Assembly (NCBI GenBank): GCA_965214085.1
Contig: OZ243937.1
Span: 3,410,001 to 3,474,000 of the forward strand
Reading direction: 5' to 3'
Length of the DNA: 64,000 nucleotides
From: UBA6055 sp965214085
GTDB taxonomy: Bacteria; Chloroflexota; Anaerolineae; Aggregatilineales; Phototrophicaceae
In this document: positions 61,046 through 64,000 of the stretch, piece by piece
How the letters are laid out: each line of letters begins with the position of its first letter
Position numbering within the stretch: position 1 is the first letter of the stretch
The notes under the pieces: generated by a model
What the model saw: the letters and a program-made list of their open reading frames with translations, nothing else
The model's database searches: none
What the model was told of the DNA's origin: nothing
Made by a program: the position numbers and the translations under genes

Positions 61046-61777
61046 ATGCACAGGCTGGAACCGATCCAACAATCCGAGAACCTGAGCGATGCGGTCGCCC
61101 AGCGCTTGCGCAGCGCCATCAAAGCCGGGCTCTTGCAACCGGGCACACGCCTGGTGGAACAAGACATCGCCGGGCAGTTTCGCGTCAGCCGCATGCCGGT
61201 ACGAATCGCAATTCAGAAGCTGACCGACGAGGGCCTGGTCATCAAGGAACCCCGCCGCGGCGCCTTCGTACACACCTTTTCCGCCAAAGAATTGGACGAG
61301 GTCACATCCATTCGAATCGCATTGGAAGCCATGGTCCTTGAATACGCCATTCCCAATTGGTCGGACGCCATTGAAGACGAACTGTCAACCATCGTCGAGA
61401 AGATGTTTGAAGCAGCTAAAGACGGCGACCGGCAGACGATATTTGAACTGGACGTGAAGTTCCATTCCGCGCTGTGGCAACTGTCGCAGCATGTGATTCT
61501 GATCGAAGTGGTATCGAGCCTGCGCTCGCGCATCAGCCGCTTCTTGGCGGAAGCCAATGACCGCGTTTCAACTACAGAATTGATTAAGCACGTCGCCACG
61601 CACAAAGATCTGGTGGAGGTGCTGAAACAGCGAGACATCCATGAAGCCAAGTCGGCAATGACGGAACACATCTGGATGTCGCGGGAGCGCATTAAAGCCA
61701 ATTACGCCTATCTGGGACAAGGCAATACCAGTCGCACGGACGATGAGCCAAGCTTGCCGGCAACGGACGCGCCTTGA
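61046..61777 (+). CDS. GntR/FadR-type (FCD domain) regulator
   Basis: A 243-residue regulator. The N-terminal winged helix (about 10-75, with GTRLVEQDIAGQFRVSRMPV) is of GntR type. The C-terminal all-helical FCD domain (about 85-215) carries the metal/effector-binding acidic and His residues (for example DVKFHSALW near 141). Such regulators often control sugar-acid catabolism. I chose the ATG at 61046; a TTG 12 nt upstream is possible. It follows the lactonase by 30 nt and its stop is 14 nt before the SDR start. Confidence 0.92.
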   Translation: MHRLEPIQQSENLSDAVAQRLRSAIKAGLLQPGTRLVEQDIAGQFRVSRMPVRIAIQKLTDEGLVIKEPRRGAFVHTFSAKELDEVTSIRIALEAMVLEYAIPNWSDAIEDELSTIVEKMFEAAKDGDRQTIFELDVKFHSALWQLSQHVILIEVVSSLRSRISRFLAEANDRVSTTELIKHVATHKDLVEVLKQRDIHEAKSAMTEHIWMSRERIKANYAYLGQGNTSRTDDEPSLPATDAP

Positions 61778-61791
61778 TGGAGGGACAGCTG

Positions 61792-62610
61792 ATGGATTGG
61801 AACGGTCACATCGCAATCGTCACGGGAGCGGCCAGCGGCATCGGCGCCGGCATCGCCGAGAGCTTCGCCGAAGCGGGCGCGGAAGTCGTCATCGCCGATA
61901 TCAATGAGCGGCTGGGCGCGCAGGTCGCAGCGGGCTTAAAAGCCCGTTATGGCAAAGGGTTGTTCGTCAATACCGATGTCTCCCAAGCCGCTGACTGCAA
62001 AAGCCTCATCGACGCGTCGCTGGCGGCCTACGGCCAGATTGACACCCTGGTCAACAACGCTGGCGTCAACTTCGTCAAGCCGACGCTCGAGATGGACGAA
62101 GCCGACTGGGACCGCGTGGTCGATGTCGATCTGAAAGGCACGTTTCTCTGCAGCCGCTACGCGCTGGAAGCGATGGTCGCGCGCCGCAGCGGGAATATCA
62201 TCAATATCGCCAGCGTACACACCGTCGCCACGCTGCCGGCCGCCGCGCCCTATGCGGCTTCCAAAGGCGGCGTCGATATGATGACCCGCTCCATGGCGAT
62301 TGAGTTCGCGCCCTTTGGCATCCGTATCAACGCCGTCAGCCCGGGCCTGACGGACACGCAGATCTGGAACGATATTCAAGACGCCGCCGAAGACGCCGAC
62401 ATGGCTCGGCAGCACTGGATGGACAATATCCCGCTCGGCCGCGTACAAGCGCCGCGCGAAGTGGGCAACGTCGTGCTATTCTTGGCCAGCGACCAATCCT
62501 CCTACGTGACCGGCGCCAATATATTCACCGACGGCGGCATGACTATTCAGTTGACCAACCGCGAGCGCTTCGCCAGCAAGTCACTGGAAGGGGTGGCGCC
62601 GCAGAGCTAA
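61792..62610 (+). CDS. SDR oxidoreductase (sugar dehydrogenase-like)
   Basis: A 272-residue classical short-chain dehydrogenase. The cofactor motif TGAASGIG is at 11-18, Asp36 favours NAD, NNAG is at 88-91, and the catalytic Ser141, Tyr154 and Lys158 are present. In this operon it is a candidate L-fucose-type dehydrogenase producing the lactone for the upstream hydrolase (inference). GGAGGG lies 7 nt upstream of the ATG at 61792, which decides this start over two upstream codons. The 150 bp after it contain only the leader of the next gene. Confidence 0.92.
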   Translation: MDWNGHIAIVTGAASGIGAGIAESFAEAGAEVVIADINERLGAQVAAGLKARYGKGLFVNTDVSQAADCKSLIDASLAAYGQIDTLVNNAGVNFVKPTLEMDEADWDRVVDVDLKGTFLCSRYALEAMVARRSGNIINIASVHTVATLPAAAPYAASKGGVDMMTRSMAIEFAPFGIRINAVSPGLTDTQIWNDIQDAAEDADMARQHWMDNIPLGRVQAPREVGNVVLFLASDQSSYVTGANIFTDGGMTIQLTNRERFASKSLEGVAPQS

Positions 62611-62761
62611 GTAGTTCAAGATCCAAGAGGAAAGGCTAATAGCTAAGGGCTGTTTTCTCGCTCACGCTTGCGAGCAACGAACAACTGGGGAGGTGCGCCC
62701 ATAAGACAAACGCGTTATCTTTTGTCCGTAGCGACTGTTTACATTAATGAAAGGCAATATG

Positions 62762-64000
62762 ATGTTCAAGAAACTGTCACTGATACTCGTATTCGCGCTT
62801 CTCTTCGGGGTGTTCGGAACGGCCTTGGCCCAGGACAGCGATATATCGGGTGAAATCGTTGTCCACCTCCAGGTCTACTACCGGCCCGAGCAACATCCGG
62901 AACACTCAGCGATCGCCGAGCAAGTCGCGCAGGATTACATGGACATGCATCCCAGCGCCACCGTCAATCTCTTGCCGGATATCCCCAGCGGCTCCGATTA
63001 CATCACCTGGCTGTCCTCACGCATGGCGGCGGGTGAAGCGCCGGATATCGTTTGGGATCAGTGGTTCAATCGCAATCGCGTCTCGGATACCTGGTGGACG
63101 GCGCTGGACGACTACTTAGAAATGCCGAACCACTACATTCCCGAAGGCACGCCGGGCCACGAGCGTTGGGCCGATTCCTTCCCGCCAAACGTCTTGAATA
63201 CGACCCGCGCGCCCGATGGGCACTGGTATCAGGTTTCGCTCGACTGGGTGGAAACCGCCATGTATTACAACGTTGCCATGTTCGAGGAAGCCGGCGTGGA
63301 ACCGGATTGGGCGAATTGGGGCGAATTCATTGCCGATATGAAGACGATCCAGGATACACTCGGCGTGGAAGCCTTCGGTTCCTTTATGCCCGGCACTGGC
63401 TGGAGCACCTGGTATTGGGCCGATAGCCTGTGGCTGAGCTTGGTCTGGGCGGACATCCATTCGGAACTCTATATGGACAAGTATTCCGAAATGCAGCCGG
63501 ATCTGAGCTGGCGCCAACTGAATGCTGAAGAATATGCCAAGGCGATCACTGACGGCGTCATAAGCGCCCACGATCCGCGCATGGACGATTACTTGCGCAT
63601 CTCCAAAGAATTCTCTGAGATTCTGCCGATTGACTACATCGGCATCACCAGCCTGGGCGATGTCATGCGCATGTTCCTCGGTGAGCAGCTCGCCATCTAC
63701 TGGGGCGGGACCTGGGACAACAAGGAAATCACCAATTCAGCGAGCTTTGAATGGGGCCTGACCTATCTGCCGGCCTTCACCGATGACGACTTTGAGGGCG
63801 CGCCGGGCACCATCTATCGCGTCGGCGGCCCCAGTTCGGCCGGGCAATATGGCATACCGACCGCGACCGCGGACGGCGACAATTTCGATTTAGCCGTCGA
63901 CTACCTGATGTGGTTGTCCGCGCCACAAAACTTCGGGCCCTTGGCGAACGAATTCGGGGGCTTCATCCCGATGGTAGCCGGTACCGAAGTTGGACCGGTG
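62762..64000 (+). CDS. CUT1 sugar-binding protein (system 4), C-terminus outside the window
   Basis: The first 413 residues of an SBP_bac_1-type binding protein. The signal peptide is about 1-23 (KKLSLILVFALLFGVFGTALA before QD), again without a lipobox cysteine. The mature part begins with a strand EIVVHLQVYYRPEQHPE, and GEAPDIVWDQWF is the ligand-loop stretch. AAAGG lies just upstream; ATG codons at 62759 and 62762 are both possible. The frame is open to the window edge. It probably begins a fourth importer operon. Confidence 0.9.
   Translation, partial: MFKKLSLILVFALLFGVFGTALAQDSDISGEIVVHLQVYYRPEQHPEHSAIAEQVAQDYMDMHPSATVNLLPDIPSGSDYITWLSSRMAAGEAPDIVWDQWFNRNRVSDTWWTALDDYLEMPNHYIPEGTPGHERWADSFPPNVLNTTRAPDGHWYQVSLDWVETAMYYNVAMFEEAGVEPDWANWGEFIADMKTIQDTLGVEAFGSFMPGTGWSTWYWADSLWLSLVWADIHSELYMDKYSEMQPDLSWRQLNAEEYAKAITDGVISAHDPRMDDYLRISKEFSEILPIDYIGITSLGDVMRMFLGEQLAIYWGGTWDNKEITNSASFEWGLTYLPAFTDDDFEGAPGTIYRVGGPSSAGQYGIPTATADGDNFDLAVDYLMWLSAPQNFGPLANEFGGFIPMVAGTEVGPV

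Noticed and set aside
60215..61273. Antisense open frame (about 352 codons) opposite the lactonase and GntR genes
   Set aside because: Both plus-strand genes carry clear family motifs in order. The reverse frame spans their junction and has none.
1..64000. tRNA, rRNA, prophage or insertion-sequence transposase genes
   Set aside because: Reading both strands I saw no tRNA T-loop arrangement, rRNA segment, phage structural gene or transposase/reverse transcriptase motif. A dedicated search could still find a tRNA I missed.

Overview
The window is bacterial, fairly GC-rich DNA with short intergenic gaps and Shine-Dalgarno-led genes. The content is heterotrophic: several ABC importers for glycans, glycoside hydrolases, a polysaccharide lyase, a sulfatase, a CoxL form II-type molybdenum hydroxylase and many NAD(P) oxidoreductases. 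Together with the dispersed TGTAGGGGCGACC palindromes and the 'ACCACAGAG' intergenic repeats, this suggests a Chloroflexota (Anaerolineae-like) organism. That placement is an inference from content, because no rRNA, tRNA or phylogenetic marker was found.

Layout. 1-3840: the start of a GH32 fructosidase, an AT-rich three-gene cassette that includes a TIGR04255-type protein, an SbcD/Mre11-like protein with altered catalytic motifs, and a small conserved protein. 4320-15278: mostly housekeeping and membrane genes (GT2 glycosyltransferase, GH116 glucosidase, MOSC protein, class I aldolase, Maf, Bax-inhibitor-like protein, two tandem MFS transporters). 15611-21899: an M20 amidohydrolase, a sulfite-oxidase-like protein and a three-subunit xanthine dehydrogenase/Cox-type hydroxylase. 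22375-31127: a complete oligopeptide-type ABC importer followed by two tandem sialidase-fold (Asp-box) proteins. 31497-36813: a sugar isomerase, a Baeyer-Villiger-type monooxygenase, a 3-hydroxyacyl-CoA dehydrogenase-like protein and an MDR dehydrogenase. 37553-46907: a polysaccharide/uronate operon (SDR, polysaccharide lyase, GH88, CUT1 permeases and binding protein, beta-helix protein) that converges on an IclR regulator. 48099-54128: a second CUT1 importer, a GH32 remnant and an ADP-ribosylglycohydrolase-fold protein. 54772-64000: a third CUT1 importer, a sulfatase, and a lactonase / GntR / SDR operon, which together look like sulfated deoxy-sugar (fucose-like) catabolism, plus the start of a fourth binding protein.

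How the parts work together. None of the three CUT1 systems has an ATPase gene here, so they probably share one encoded elsewhere. The lyase and GH88 enzyme have no visible signal peptides, which points to uptake of oligosaccharides followed by breakdown inside the cell. All five substrate-binding proteins, and in similar form the beta-helix protein, end their signal peptides in A-x-A or a related small-residue site followed by Q and have no lipobox cysteine.

The most unusual signal is between the genes. Six elements (called M here) have inverted ends resembling CAGGGCAATCGCATCAAAAT, and two of them are bounded by direct repeats of 15 and 11 bp. Smaller elements (N, ends TGTTGAAAnAC) have inserted into the centres of TGTAGGGGCGACC palindromes (P), flanked by 6-7 bp direct repeats, giving nests of N in P, and of N in P in M. 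The M elements often lie just upstream of start codons. No transposase or reverse transcriptase is encoded in the window.
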